Source: Chloroflexota bacterium
Lineage (GTDB): Bacteria > Chloroflexota > Anaerolineae > UBA4142 > SHND01
Length of the DNA stretch: 64,000 nt
Direction of reading: 5' to 3'
NCBI GenBank assembly: GCA_029778615.1
Contig: JAKOPZ010000034.1
Location: 1-64,000 of the forward strand
In this document: positions 52,417 to 60,316 of the stretch, in pieces
How the letters are laid out: each line of letters opens with the position of its first letter
Position numbering within the stretch: position 1 is the first letter of the stretch
Translations under genes and position numbers: made by a program
Notes under the pieces: generated by a model
Seen by the model: the letters and a program-made list of their open reading frames with translations, nothing else
Told to the model about the DNA's origin: nothing
The model's database searches: none

Positions 52417-52842
52417 ATGATTCTCTCGCGTTCCCAACTCGAACAGCTCTATGACCAAATGCGCCGCGACGCGCCGTATGAAACGTGCGGGATGATTGGC
52501 GGCAAAGATGGACGCGCGCTAAAAATTTATCCCATTAAAAATGTCGCGGAAAATCGCGTGAAAAATTATTTCATGGACGGCGCAGAACAAATTCGCGCAA
52601 TGCAGGACATGGACGATAACGGTTATGACATTCTCGCCATCTATCATTCGCATCCTGTCACGCGCGCGTATCCTTCGCCAACCGATGTGCGCGATGCGTA
52701 TGACCCCGATTTACAAGAACCGCGTTATCCGGGCGCGGTGTATCTCATCATGTCGTTAATGAATCCCGACGCGCCCGAAGCGCACGGATATTTTTTGGAA
52801 GGCGACACAATAACGGAAACGCAAATCGAGATTAGAGACTAG
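52417..52842 (+). CDS. JAMM/Mov34 (M67) metallopeptidase
   Basis: A 141-aa single-domain JAB/JAMM protein. The zinc site is Glu22 (ETCGMIGG), His77 and His79 (YHSHP), Ser87 and Asp90 (SPTD), all in the standard HxHx7SxxD spacing. Bacterial members remove C-terminal residues from sulfur carriers (Mec-type) or cut ubiquitin-like or peptide bonds. No ubiquitin-like or ThiF gene is nearby, so the substrate is open. Its C-terminal EIRD and stop are encoded by heptamer units, and its start abuts another array. Confidence 0.93.
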   Translation: MILSRSQLEQLYDQMRRDAPYETCGMIGGKDGRALKIYPIKNVAENRVKNYFMDGAEQIRAMQDMDDNGYDILAIYHSHPVTRAYPSPTDVRDAYDPDLQEPRYPGAVYLIMSLMNPDAPEAHGYFLEGDTITETQIEIRD

Positions 52843-52890
52843 GAATTGGAGACTCCTCCAATCTCTAGTCTCTAGTCTCCAATCTCTTTC
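52828..52890. repeat. Inverted heptamer array between JAMM and UroD-like genes, 9 units
   Basis: Four GAGAxTx units are followed by five CTCxAxT units, giving a palindromic spacer. The array starts in the JAMM coding region, includes its TAG stop and ends one base before the next ATG. Confidence 0.88.
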
Positions 52891-52891
52891 C

Positions 52892-53866
52892 ATGCACAAA
52901 CGCGAACGTTTACACGCAGCCATACATCAACAAAAAGTTGACCGCCCGCCGATTGCATTGTGGCGGCATTTTCCCGGCGACGACCTCGACCCCGAAAAAC
53001 ACGCGCGCCGCGCGATTGAATTTCAAAAACAGTACGATTTCGATTTCGTCAAAGTGACGCCTGCTGCGAGCTATGTTGCGGAAATGTACGGCGGCGAATT
53101 AACTGACGCGGGCAATCGCGAAGGCACGCGTAATCACGCGCGCCGCGTCATCAACGATTGGCGCGATTGGAAAAAAATCGAACCCATTCCGAACGACCAT
53201 CCGGTCATTCAACGCGAACGGGAAACGATTCGCCGCATTCGCGCGGAACTCGGCAAAGACGTTCCAATTTTGCAGACGTTGTTTTCGCCGCTCTCATGTG
53301 CGCGCACGCTCGCGGGGGACCGTCTCATCCAAGACATGCGCGAACATCCGGGCGAAGTGATGCACGCGTTACAGCATCTCGGCACGACCATGGAACGTTT
53401 CGCGCACGCTTCCATTGACGCGGGCGCGGATGCGCTGTTTCTCGCGTCGCAAGTGGCGAGCCGCGATGTGTTAACCGCCGAAGAATCGCGCGCGTTCGGA
53501 CAACAATACAATCTCGCGCTCATTAACGAATTGCGCGGACATGTAGATTTTGTGTTGCTGCACATTCACGGCGAAAACATTTATTACGAACACCTTTTCA
53601 AATATCCCGTTCAAATCATCAATTGGCATGACCGCAAAACCGCGCCGACCCTGCGCCAAGGCAAAGCATTGTTTCACGGCGCCGTCGCGGGCGGGATTGA
53701 CGAATGGGGCGTTTTGCAAACCACGCCGGAGGCGATTCGCGCGCAGGTGCAAGACGCGATTCAACAAACGGACGGAATTGGATTGCTCGTCGCGGCGGGT
53801 TGTGTGATTCCGCTTGATACATCGGATGAAAACATTCGCGCCGCGCGGCAAGCGGTGGAAGAATAG
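52892..53866 (+). CDS. Uroporphyrinogen decarboxylase family protein
   Basis: A 324-aa UroD-fold protein (HKRERLHAAIHQQKVDRPPI near the start, then TLFSPLSCARTLAGD, LHIHGENIYYE, and LVAAGCVIP at the end). The catalytic N-terminal RQAGR motif of HemE is absent, so it is not the heme enzyme. It is more like the methyltransferase/decarboxylase-like relatives (MtaA/CmuA type) of unknown substrate. It starts directly after a heptamer array, and the zinc-ribbon gene begins 3 nt after it. Confidence 0.88.
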   Translation: MHKRERLHAAIHQQKVDRPPIALWRHFPGDDLDPEKHARRAIEFQKQYDFDFVKVTPAASYVAEMYGGELTDAGNREGTRNHARRVINDWRDWKKIEPIPNDHPVIQRERETIRRIRAELGKDVPILQTLFSPLSCARTLAGDRLIQDMREHPGEVMHALQHLGTTMERFAHASIDAGADALFLASQVASRDVLTAEESRAFGQQYNLALINELRGHVDFVLLHIHGENIYYEHLFKYPVQIINWHDRKTAPTLRQGKALFHGAVAGGIDEWGVLQTTPEAIRAQVQDAIQQTDGIGLLVAAGCVIPLDTSDENIRAARQAVEE

Positions 53867-53868
53867 GT

Positions 53869-54942
53869 ATGCCCCAAGAAGAACTCGGTTATGTAGAATT
53901 AGAGTGGACGTGTCCAAACTGCGGCACGCGCAATCCCGGCTCGCGCAAAAATTGCGCGTCGTGCGGCGCGGCGATGCCCAAGGACGCCAAGTTTGAATTG
54001 CCCGCGCAACAGGAACTCATCAAGGACGCGCAAAAAATTCAAGCCGCACAAGCGGGTCCCGATATTACGTGTCCGTACTGCGGCACGCGCAATCCCGCCA
54101 AGGCTATAAGCTGCAAGCAATGCGGCGGCGACTTGACCGACGCGCAAGCGCGCGCAAAACTCGGCGTGCTCGGCGCATTCGACGACACCAAGCAGCCGGA
54201 TGTGAAATGTCCGAACTGCGGAACGCTCAATCCCGCGACCGCGTTGAAATGCTCCAACTGCGGCGCATCGCTCAAGCGTCCCACGCCCGCGCCCGCGCCA
54301 ACGCAAACCCTCGCGCCGACGCGCGGGATGAATCCCTTAATGATTGGCGGAATCGTCGCCGTCATTCTGCTTTGTCTCGTCGGCGCGTATTTTCTTTTTT
54401 TCCGTACGTCCGATACGGTTGGCACCGTGACCGGCGTGACGTGGCAGCGCACGATTGCGATTCTGGCGCAAACGCCCGTGCGCGACGCGAATTGGCAAGA
54501 CCAAATTCCGGCGGGCGCAACGGTGCTGAGCTGTGAACTCAAGCCGCGCCGTTTTTCTGATGTGCAAGAAGCGAATTCCGTCAAAGTGTGCGGGACGCCA
54601 TACGTGATTGACCAGGCGAACGGCACGGGCCAAGTCGTACAAGATTGTCAGTATCAGGTTTCGGAACAATATTGTTCGTTTACGCGTTTGCAGTGGACCG
54701 TCATCAATACCGTCGCCGCGCGCGGCACCGATTTGCAGCCGAACTGGCCCGCCCTCGCGTTGAAAACCGGGGAACGCGAAGGCAATCGCGCGGAAGAGTA
54801 TCGCGTGATTTTTGATGCGGGAGGCAAACAGTACACGTATCAACCGCCTGCGAGCGAGTTTGCGCGTTTTCAACGCGGCTCGCGGTGGAATTTGAAAATC
54901 AACGGCTTGGGCGCAATCACATCCGTTCTCCCCGCGCCCTAA
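53869..54942 (+). CDS. Triple zinc-ribbon membrane protein
   Basis: A 357-aa protein. Three CxxC-x9-11-CxxC ribbons occur (CPNCGTRNPGSRKNCASCG, CPYCGTRNPAKAISCKQCG, CPNCGTLNPATALKCSNCG) at about residues 15-35, 65-85 and 110-130. They are separated by polar linkers and followed by a membrane helix (MIGGIVAVILLCLVGAYFLFF, about 155-178). A soluble outer domain of about 180 residues with several Cys and no recognised family forms the C-terminus. The layout, cytoplasmic ribbons and outer sensor, suggests an envelope signalling or scaffold protein. Confidence 0.88.
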   Translation: MPQEELGYVELEWTCPNCGTRNPGSRKNCASCGAAMPKDAKFELPAQQELIKDAQKIQAAQAGPDITCPYCGTRNPAKAISCKQCGGDLTDAQARAKLGVLGAFDDTKQPDVKCPNCGTLNPATALKCSNCGASLKRPTPAPAPTQTLAPTRGMNPLMIGGIVAVILLCLVGAYFLFFRTSDTVGTVTGVTWQRTIAILAQTPVRDANWQDQIPAGATVLSCELKPRRFSDVQEANSVKVCGTPYVIDQANGTGQVVQDCQYQVSEQYCSFTRLQWTVINTVAARGTDLQPNWPALALKTGEREGNRAEEYRVIFDAGGKQYTYQPPASEFARFQRGSRWNLKINGLGAITSVLPAP

Positions 54943-54990
54943 CTCGCGCGAACGTCGGGAGAACCTACGCGGCTGCAATGGGAGGAAGCT

Positions 54991-56682
54991 ATGTCATTCC
55001 GTTTTTCCAAAACACGCGCAGCGTTTCTCCTTGTGCTCGGATTGGGTTTACTGACGCTTGTTGGCGTGAGCAGTCCACCCGTCCATGCGGCGACGCTTCC
55101 TTCCGGCTTTGCGGAAACACTGATAACCGATTCACTCACGCGCCCGACGGCGATGGCACTCGCCCCCGACGGTCGCATCTTTGTCGCGGAACTTGACGGG
55201 ACTGTCCGCGTCATCAAAAACAACGCGCTGCTCCCAACACCGTTTGTTTCGATTTCCGTTGACCGTCGCGGCGAGCACGGCTTGCTCGGCATCACCCTCG
55301 ACCCCAATTTTTCCACGAACGGGTTTGTGTATTTGTACTATACCGTCCCCCCGACCACGACGAATCAAGACCGCGTTCAACGTTTTACTGCTGATGGCGA
55401 TGTGGCGGCGCCGAATAGCGCGACGACTATTTTCGAACTCGACCCGTTGAACCAAACCGATTTTCGACATGATGGCGGCGCGATTCATTTTGGAACGGAC
55501 AACAAGCTGTACATCGCCACCGGCGACAACACGAACGCCGCCAATGCTCAATCGCTCAACAGCTTGCACGGCAAAATTTTGCGAATCAATGCGGACGGTT
55601 CCATTCCGACAGACAATCCATTCTACCAAAGCGCGACGGGCAACCATCGCGCAATTTGGGCGCTGGGGCTGCGCAACCCGTACACGTTCGCCATTCAGCC
55701 GGGCACCAATCAAATTTTCATCAACGACGTTGGCGAAAATTTGTACGAAGAAATCAATCGAGGCAGCGCGGGGGCGAATTACGGATGGAATTTTTGTGAA
55801 GGACCTTGCACTCCCGCCAATCCAAATTATCGAGACCCGATTTTTTATTACGACCATCAAAATCCGTACACCACATCCAGCGGCTGCTCCCTCGCCGGCG
55901 GTGCGTTTTACAATCCTGCGGTGAGCACGTTTCCCGCTGCCTATGTCGGCGATTATTTTTTTGCGGACTGGTGCAGCGGCTGGATTCGCAAACTCGAACC
56001 GAGCGATGCCTCCGTCACTCTTTTTGCCACCGGAATTCCATCGCCCATTGACCTTGTCGTCGCACCGGATGGAGCACTCTATTATCTCTATTACGGCGCG
56101 GAATATGGCAACCAGCCGGGCGGCGTCTACAAAATTGAATACTCGAGTACGGCAGCGACTGCGACGCTCACCCTCACACCGACGCAGATGGCGACGCGGA
56201 CTGCCACCCGCACCGCAACGCGCACGGCGACGCGCACCAACACAGCCGTGACTGCACCAACACACGCACCCACGCGCACCAACACGCGCGCCAACACACC
56301 CACGCGCACTTTGACGCGCGCCAACACGCCCACGCGTACCAACACGCGCGTCAACACGCCCGCGCGTACCAACACGCGCGTCAACACGCCCACGCGCACC
56401 ATGACGCGTACCAACACGCCCACGCGCACCAATACGCGCGTCAAGACCGCTACCGCCACGCGCACCGCGACGCGGACACCGAGCCCAACTTTTACGCCCG
56501 ATGGCGTTTGGAAATTTTGCGCGTGGAGCGGACAGACGTGCAAATTCAACGGCACCCATCGTGTTCGCTTTGGCATTCCCGGCAAGTACGTTATCAAAAC
56601 GCTGACCGGCGGGACGCTTTGTTCTGCCCAAGTGTTTGGCGACCCCGCACCGGGTGTGCGCAAGACGTGTCATTTTGAATGA
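54991..56682 (+). CDS. PQQ-dependent sugar dehydrogenase-like (GSDH) exported protein with Thr-rich tail
   Basis: A 563-aa protein with signal peptide (FLLVLGLGLLTLVGVSSP). Residues about 40-375 are a six-bladed glucose/sorbosone-dehydrogenase-like propeller (ALAPDGRIFVAELDGTVRVI, GLLGITLDPNF, NKLYIATGDNTNAANAQ, IWALGLRNPYTFAIQP, EINRGSAGANYGWNF). The true PQQ and calcium residues cannot be confirmed. Residues 385-500 are Thr/Arg/Asn-rich tandem repeats (TRTNTRVNTP). The last about 60 residues have four Cys and form a small separate domain. SD GGGAGG precedes the ATG. It is exported and probably works on sugars or surface glycans. Confidence 0.88.
   Translation: MSFRFSKTRAAFLLVLGLGLLTLVGVSSPPVHAATLPSGFAETLITDSLTRPTAMALAPDGRIFVAELDGTVRVIKNNALLPTPFVSISVDRRGEHGLLGITLDPNFSTNGFVYLYYTVPPTTTNQDRVQRFTADGDVAAPNSATTIFELDPLNQTDFRHDGGAIHFGTDNKLYIATGDNTNAANAQSLNSLHGKILRINADGSIPTDNPFYQSATGNHRAIWALGLRNPYTFAIQPGTNQIFINDVGENLYEEINRGSAGANYGWNFCEGPCTPANPNYRDPIFYYDHQNPYTTSSGCSLAGGAFYNPAVSTFPAAYVGDYFFADWCSGWIRKLEPSDASVTLFATGIPSPIDLVVAPDGALYYLYYGAEYGNQPGGVYKIEYSSTAATATLTLTPTQMATRTATRTATRTATRTNTAVTAPTHAPTRTNTRANTPTRTLTRANTPTRTNTRVNTPARTNTRVNTPTRTMTRTNTPTRTNTRVKTATATRTATRTPSPTFTPDGVWKFCAWSGQTCKFNGTHRVRFGIPGKYVIKTLTGGTLCSAQVFGDPAPGVRKTCHFE
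56160..56490. repeat. Tandem repeat coding for Thr/Arg/Asn tail
   Basis: Short imperfect repeats of about 15 and 30 nt built on ACCAACACGCGCGTC and ACGCCCACGCGC encode TNTRVNTPTR-like units. Confidence 0.8.
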
Positions 56683-56685
56683 GCG

Positions 56686-56719
56686 AACGGGCGAGAGAGA
56701 TTTTTCTCGCCCGTTTTCT
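56686..56719 (+). terminator. Rho-independent terminator after sugar dehydrogenase gene
   Basis: A 10-bp stem AACGGGCGAG/CTCGCCCGTT (56686-56695, 56706-56715) runs into a TTTTC tract. Confidence 0.88.
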
Positions 56720-56761
56720 TGTGCGCGCGGAATACATTCAGCGCTCCAAATCCAAACGCGT

Positions 56762-56767
56762 TATAAT
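56762..56767 (+). promoter_or_regulatory. -10 box with very short leader
   Basis: TATAAT lies 15 nt before the ATG at 56783. A start site about 7 nt downstream of it would leave a leader of under 10 nt and no Shine-Dalgarno. Confidence 0.55.
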
Positions 56768-56782
56768 AGCGCACGCATTTCG

Positions 56783-58069
56783 ATGAATAGCGCGCCGCTT
56801 GCCTCCACCTCTCTGATTCCCGAAAGTTTTACGCGCGTCGAATCCAAACTCGACGGCATCACCGTCTACGCGCCGCCGCCGCGCGTGGAGCAAATTCCCC
56901 AAGCGCAAAATTTCAAATGTCCCAACTGCGGCGCGACGACCGCGTTTGACCCGCGCGCAGGCAGCGTCACCTGCACGAATTGCGGCTCGCATTATGCCAT
57001 CCACGCGCAGCGCGTGGGACAGAACGCGAATCAATTTGAATTCACGCTCGATGTTGTCAACAGCACGCCGCGCGGTTGGGGTTCCACGCGGCGCGATTTG
57101 CATTGCGAAAATTGTGGGGCAACCACTTCCGTTGCGCCGACAGAACTCGCCACGACGTGTCCGTTTTGCGGTTCGAATCGCGTCGCGGCGCGCACTGCCG
57201 TGCCCGAGGCGTTCCAGCCGCGTTATATCATTCCGTTCAAAATCGAACGCGCGGAATGCGCCGCCCGCGCGCGCGCGTGGTTACAGCGCGGCTGGTTCTA
57301 TCCGCGCGATTTGGTGAACGTCGCGTACAGCGCGCAATTCACGGGCATCTATCTGTCGTTTTGGACGTTTCACGCCGTCGTCAATACACAGTGGCGCGCG
57401 CAAGTGGGCTATGAACGCCGCGAGAATTATTTTGACGTGCATGACATGAAATTCAAAACGCGCACGGTGATTGATTGGCGGTGGGAGCAAGGAACAATCG
57501 CGGTTCCGTTCGAGAATCAATTGGACACGGCAACCTCGCACATTCCCGCGCCGTTGTTGGAACGGCTCGAACCGTTTGACCTTGACGCGTTGGTGACGTA
57601 CAACCCTGCGTATCTCGCGGGTTGGCGCGCGCAGACATACGAAATATCATTGAACGACGCGTGGGATGCCGCACGCGCGCGGATGCGCGAACACGCGCGC
57701 ACGCAAGCGTTCAATCAAATTGATTCCAAGCATGTACGAAATTTTTCCGTCAACGCCGCGTTCGACGATGAAGCGTGGCGCTTGCTTTTGCTTCCCGTGT
57801 TTCTCACCACGTATCGCTATCGCGACAAAATCTATCAACTCGTCATCAATGGACAAACAGGCAAAGTCGCGGGCGATAAACCGATTGCGTGGCTCCAAGT
57901 GTGGCTGCTCGTCGCCGCGCTCGTCGTTCCCGGCATTTTGGTCGCGGGTGTGGGCTTGATATTTGCGCGGAATGGCGCGCTGTTTTTGGCGGGCGGAATT
58001 CTTGTGGTGCTGGGTGCGCTCATCGCAGTGGCAATTTTGCAGCGCGTAATGAAAGCGAGTGCGGCGTGA
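56783..58069 (+). CDS. Zinc-ribbon membrane protein, paralogue 1
   Basis: A 428-aa protein. Two zinc-ribbon pairs (KCPNCGATTAFDPRAGSVTC, LHCENCGATTSVAPTELATTC with CPFCGS) precede a soluble region (about 150-360) with YIIPFKIERAECAARARAWL and TFHAVVNTQWRAQVGYER. Two membrane helices lie at the C-terminus (LLVAALVVPGILVAGVGLIF, FLAGGILVVLGALIAVAIL). Its end overlaps the next gene's GTG by 4 nt. Both share the segments PVFLTTYRYRDK / PMFVTSYLDDDGKW and VINGQTGKVAGD / VNGQTGFVSG, so they are paralogues. A membrane complex with cytosolic zinc ribbons is suggested. Confidence 0.85.
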   Translation: MNSAPLASTSLIPESFTRVESKLDGITVYAPPPRVEQIPQAQNFKCPNCGATTAFDPRAGSVTCTNCGSHYAIHAQRVGQNANQFEFTLDVVNSTPRGWGSTRRDLHCENCGATTSVAPTELATTCPFCGSNRVAARTAVPEAFQPRYIIPFKIERAECAARARAWLQRGWFYPRDLVNVAYSAQFTGIYLSFWTFHAVVNTQWRAQVGYERRENYFDVHDMKFKTRTVIDWRWEQGTIAVPFENQLDTATSHIPAPLLERLEPFDLDALVTYNPAYLAGWRAQTYEISLNDAWDAARARMREHARTQAFNQIDSKHVRNFSVNAAFDDEAWRLLLLPVFLTTYRYRDKIYQLVINGQTGKVAGDKPIAWLQVWLLVAALVVPGILVAGVGLIFARNGALFLAGGILVVLGALIAVAILQRVMKASAA

Positions 58070-59154
58070 GCGAGTGGCGCGCGAACTTGCATCCCGCGCG
58101 CTGCGCGCAGTGTCACGCAGAATATCTCGTGACGCCCAACGCGGGCGCGCCATTGTGTCCAAATTGTTTCGGCGCGCGGCTCGAACCAATGCCCACGCTC
58201 GCGCACGATATTCCGCCCGAATTGTTTGTGCCGTTCAGCGCGGCAGACGCGACCTTGAACGCGAATCTGACGCGCTGGCTGCGCGAGATTCCTTTTCGCG
58301 CGCCGAGTTTGAACGAACGGGATTTACGCGCACGACTCACGCGCGTTTTCTTGCCCATGTATCTTGCCGACACGCGCGTGGCAGGAACGTGGCAAGCGCA
58401 ATTGGGTTTTGATTATTTGGTCGCGAGCAGTCAAGAGCGCTACAACGCGGGGCAATGGATGACACAGCGTTTGAACGAAACGCGCATACGGTGGGAACCG
58501 CGCGCGGGGGAAATTTCTCGCGCGTACGAAAATGTGGACGCGCCCGCGTTGGAACAACACGCGCGCATCATGTCCGCGCTCGGCGATGCCGAGAGACGTT
58601 CTAGTGAAACGTCTCTACAATTGCCGTTTGATACAACGCGCGCGATTCCGTTTTCAACGGACGCGTTGAAGGGGGCGCTGATGCGCGCGGCGGAAATGAA
58701 TCCGGAAGCGGCATGGAATTTTGCGCGCGCGCAAGTGGAACGCCGCGCGGCAAAGGATTGCACGAACGCGGCGAGCGCGCAGCATTACGAGCAATTTGAA
58801 ATGCGCGTAACCTATGCCGAACCGCGTTGGACGTTGCTGCTGCTGCCCATGTTCGTCACAAGTTATCTCGACGATGACGGGAAATGGATTCCCGTGCGCG
58901 TGAATGGGCAGACCGGTTTCGTCAGCGGCACCCAACGCGCGTCGCTCAAGCAAGCGCGGCGTTGGACAATTATCATTGGCGCGCTGACGCTGCTCGTTTT
59001 CTTGTTCACCGCGCTCGTCGCGTTCGCAACACTGCGCGTTTCGGGTCTCGCGCCGTTCGCGGGAATTTTCTTGGTCATTACGTTTTTGCTGCTCCTCGCC
59101 GCATTCGTGCCGATGATTGTGGTGTGGCAGTTCAATCGTTCGCCAAAAAAATAG
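58066..59154 (+). CDS. Zinc-ribbon membrane protein, paralogue 2
   Basis: A 362-aa protein starting at GTG 58066 (GTGA overlap). It begins with one CxxC pair (ARCAQCHAEY, CPNCFG) and then has a soluble region homologous to paralogue 1 and two C-terminal membrane helices (IGALTLLVFLFTALVAF, FLVITFLLLLAAFVPMIVV). A palindromic repeat at 58592-58616 lies inside the coding sequence and encodes RRSSETSL in a variable loop. The pair may form a heteromer. Confidence 0.85.
   Translation: MSEWRANLHPARCAQCHAEYLVTPNAGAPLCPNCFGARLEPMPTLAHDIPPELFVPFSAADATLNANLTRWLREIPFRAPSLNERDLRARLTRVFLPMYLADTRVAGTWQAQLGFDYLVASSQERYNAGQWMTQRLNETRIRWEPRAGEISRAYENVDAPALEQHARIMSALGDAERRSSETSLQLPFDTTRAIPFSTDALKGALMRAAEMNPEAAWNFARAQVERRAAKDCTNAASAQHYEQFEMRVTYAEPRWTLLLLPMFVTSYLDDDGKWIPVRVNGQTGFVSGTQRASLKQARRWTIIIGALTLLVFLFTALVAFATLRVSGLAPFAGIFLVITFLLLLAAFVPMIVVWQFNRSPKK
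58592..58616. repeat. Palindromic element (AGAGACGTT family) inside zinc-ribbon gene
   Basis: Inverted arms AGAGACGTT (58592-58600) and AACGTCTCT (58608-58616) lie inside the coding sequence of paralogue 2 without breaking the frame. Confidence 0.6.
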
Positions 59155-59187
59155 AAACGCGCGCGTTCAACATGACTGTACACAAAA

Positions 59188-59225
59188 AAACCTCAAAGGT
59201 CTCAGAGACCTTTGAGGTTTTTCAT
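59188..59225. terminator. Bidirectional terminator between convergent genes
   Basis: A 16-bp perfect stem (59188-59203 with 59205-59220; the central bases must open to form the loop) is flanked by A-rich and T-rich tracts on both sides. It ends the zinc-ribbon pair and the protease gene. Confidence 0.9.
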
Positions 59226-60133
59226 TACCGCACTCCCACCGTAATCGGCAGCTCTTTGAGTTCACCGCCGCGAATGATGCGCGCGTTCACTTGGCGTCCG
59301 CCGCTTTCGCCGGCTAACCAGCGGTTGAGTTCGCGCACGCGCGCGATGGTCGAACCGTTCAAGCCGACGAGCATGTCGCCGGGGAGCAAGCCCGCTTTTT
59401 CGGCAGGCGTTCCCGCTTCCACTTGCAGAATCATCAAGCCGGTTTCTTGCGACAAATTTAATTTTTGCGCGAGCGATGCCTGAAGTGGAATTTTTTGGAC
59501 GCCGATGCCGAGATAGCCGCGCTCGATGCGTCCTTTGGTCAGCAATTGTTCCGCAATGCGCGCGACGGTCTCGCTCGGAATCGCGAGCGACAAATCGCGT
59601 CCCAGTACGCTGCTGTTCATTCCCACAACGCGTCCGCTGGCATCGGCGAGCGGTCCGCCGGAAAAACCGGGATACAGCGTGACGTCGCTGTGAATCAACC
59701 CTTCTTTGAATTGACTGCCCCAACCATTGTGGCGTCCGAAATTGCCGAGCGCGCTCACAATCCCGCCGCTCACAATTGCTTCTTCACCCCACGGACGTCC
59801 GACGGCAAAAACCAAATTGCCTTGCTTGAGTGATTTGCTGTCCGCCACTTGCGCGGGAATCAAATTGGGCGCGCTGATTTTCAATACCGCCAAATCGGTT
59901 GTCGGGTCGCGTCCGACCAATTCCGCGTCGTACTGCGCGCCATCCAATGCCACGCGAATATTCTCTTCGCGTTCGACTACATGGTCGGCGGTGACAATCG
60001 CGCCTTCGCTTGTCCACACAATGCCGGTGCCGGCAACGCGCTGTCGCGCTTCGACACGCACAACGGAACGTGTCACATGCGCGACCATCGCGGCGAGTTG
60101 GTCTGAATATGCCTGTAGATTTTCGAGAGCCAT
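59225..60133 (-). CDS. HtrA/DegP-type serine protease with PDZ domain, no signal peptide
   Basis: A 302-aa protein with the full triad: His51 (TADHVV), Asp80 (DPTTDLAVLK) and Ser158 (YPGFSGGPL). A C-terminal PDZ domain (about 200-300) contains YLGIGVQKIPL and GLLPGDMLVGLNG. ATG 60133 (MALENL) is chosen; the longer frame to 60208 gives no signal peptide either. Most bacterial HtrA proteins are exported or anchored, so this one seems cytoplasmic or lacks a recognisable signal. It probably acts in protein quality control. Confidence 0.92.
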   Translation of the reverse strand: MALENLQAYSDQLAAMVAHVTRSVVRVEARQRVAGTGIVWTSEGAIVTADHVVEREENIRVALDGAQYDAELVGRDPTTDLAVLKISAPNLIPAQVADSKSLKQGNLVFAVGRPWGEEAIVSGGIVSALGNFGRHNGWGSQFKEGLIHSDVTLYPGFSGGPLADASGRVVGMNSSVLGRDLSLAIPSETVARIAEQLLTKGRIERGYLGIGVQKIPLQASLAQKLNLSQETGLMILQVEAGTPAEKAGLLPGDMLVGLNGSTIARVRELNRWLAGESGGRQVNARIIRGGELKELPITVGVR

Positions 60134-60281
60134 AGTTCCTCCATCGTTATCTTGTTGTTGTCTTGCGGCAAGTGTGGACAGTGTAAAAGAAATGTTGGCG
60201 GCTCGCATCCCCCTGATGGATAGGTTTCGGTGCGCGGGCGGCTAGCCGGACGGATAGGTGGCTTGACTGCCAAATTACTCA

Positions 60282-60309
60282 TTTTCACTCTGCCTGTCTG
60301 TGCTACAAT
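60282..60309 (+). promoter_or_regulatory. Promoter of HD-GYP gene, probably leaderless
   Basis: TTTTCA (60282-60287), a 16-nt spacer and TACAAT (60304-60309). The ATG at 60317 lies only 7 nt after the -10, so transcription would start at or just before the start codon. Confidence 0.55.
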
Positions 60310-60316
60310 TTCAATA

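Noticed and set aside
50693-52890. Repeat arrays considered as CRISPR
   Set aside because: Units are 7-8 nt, contiguous and without unique spacers; no cas genes are present.
52892-53866. HemE (heme pathway uroporphyrinogen decarboxylase)
   Set aside because: The N-terminal catalytic signature of HemE is absent and no other heme genes are nearby.
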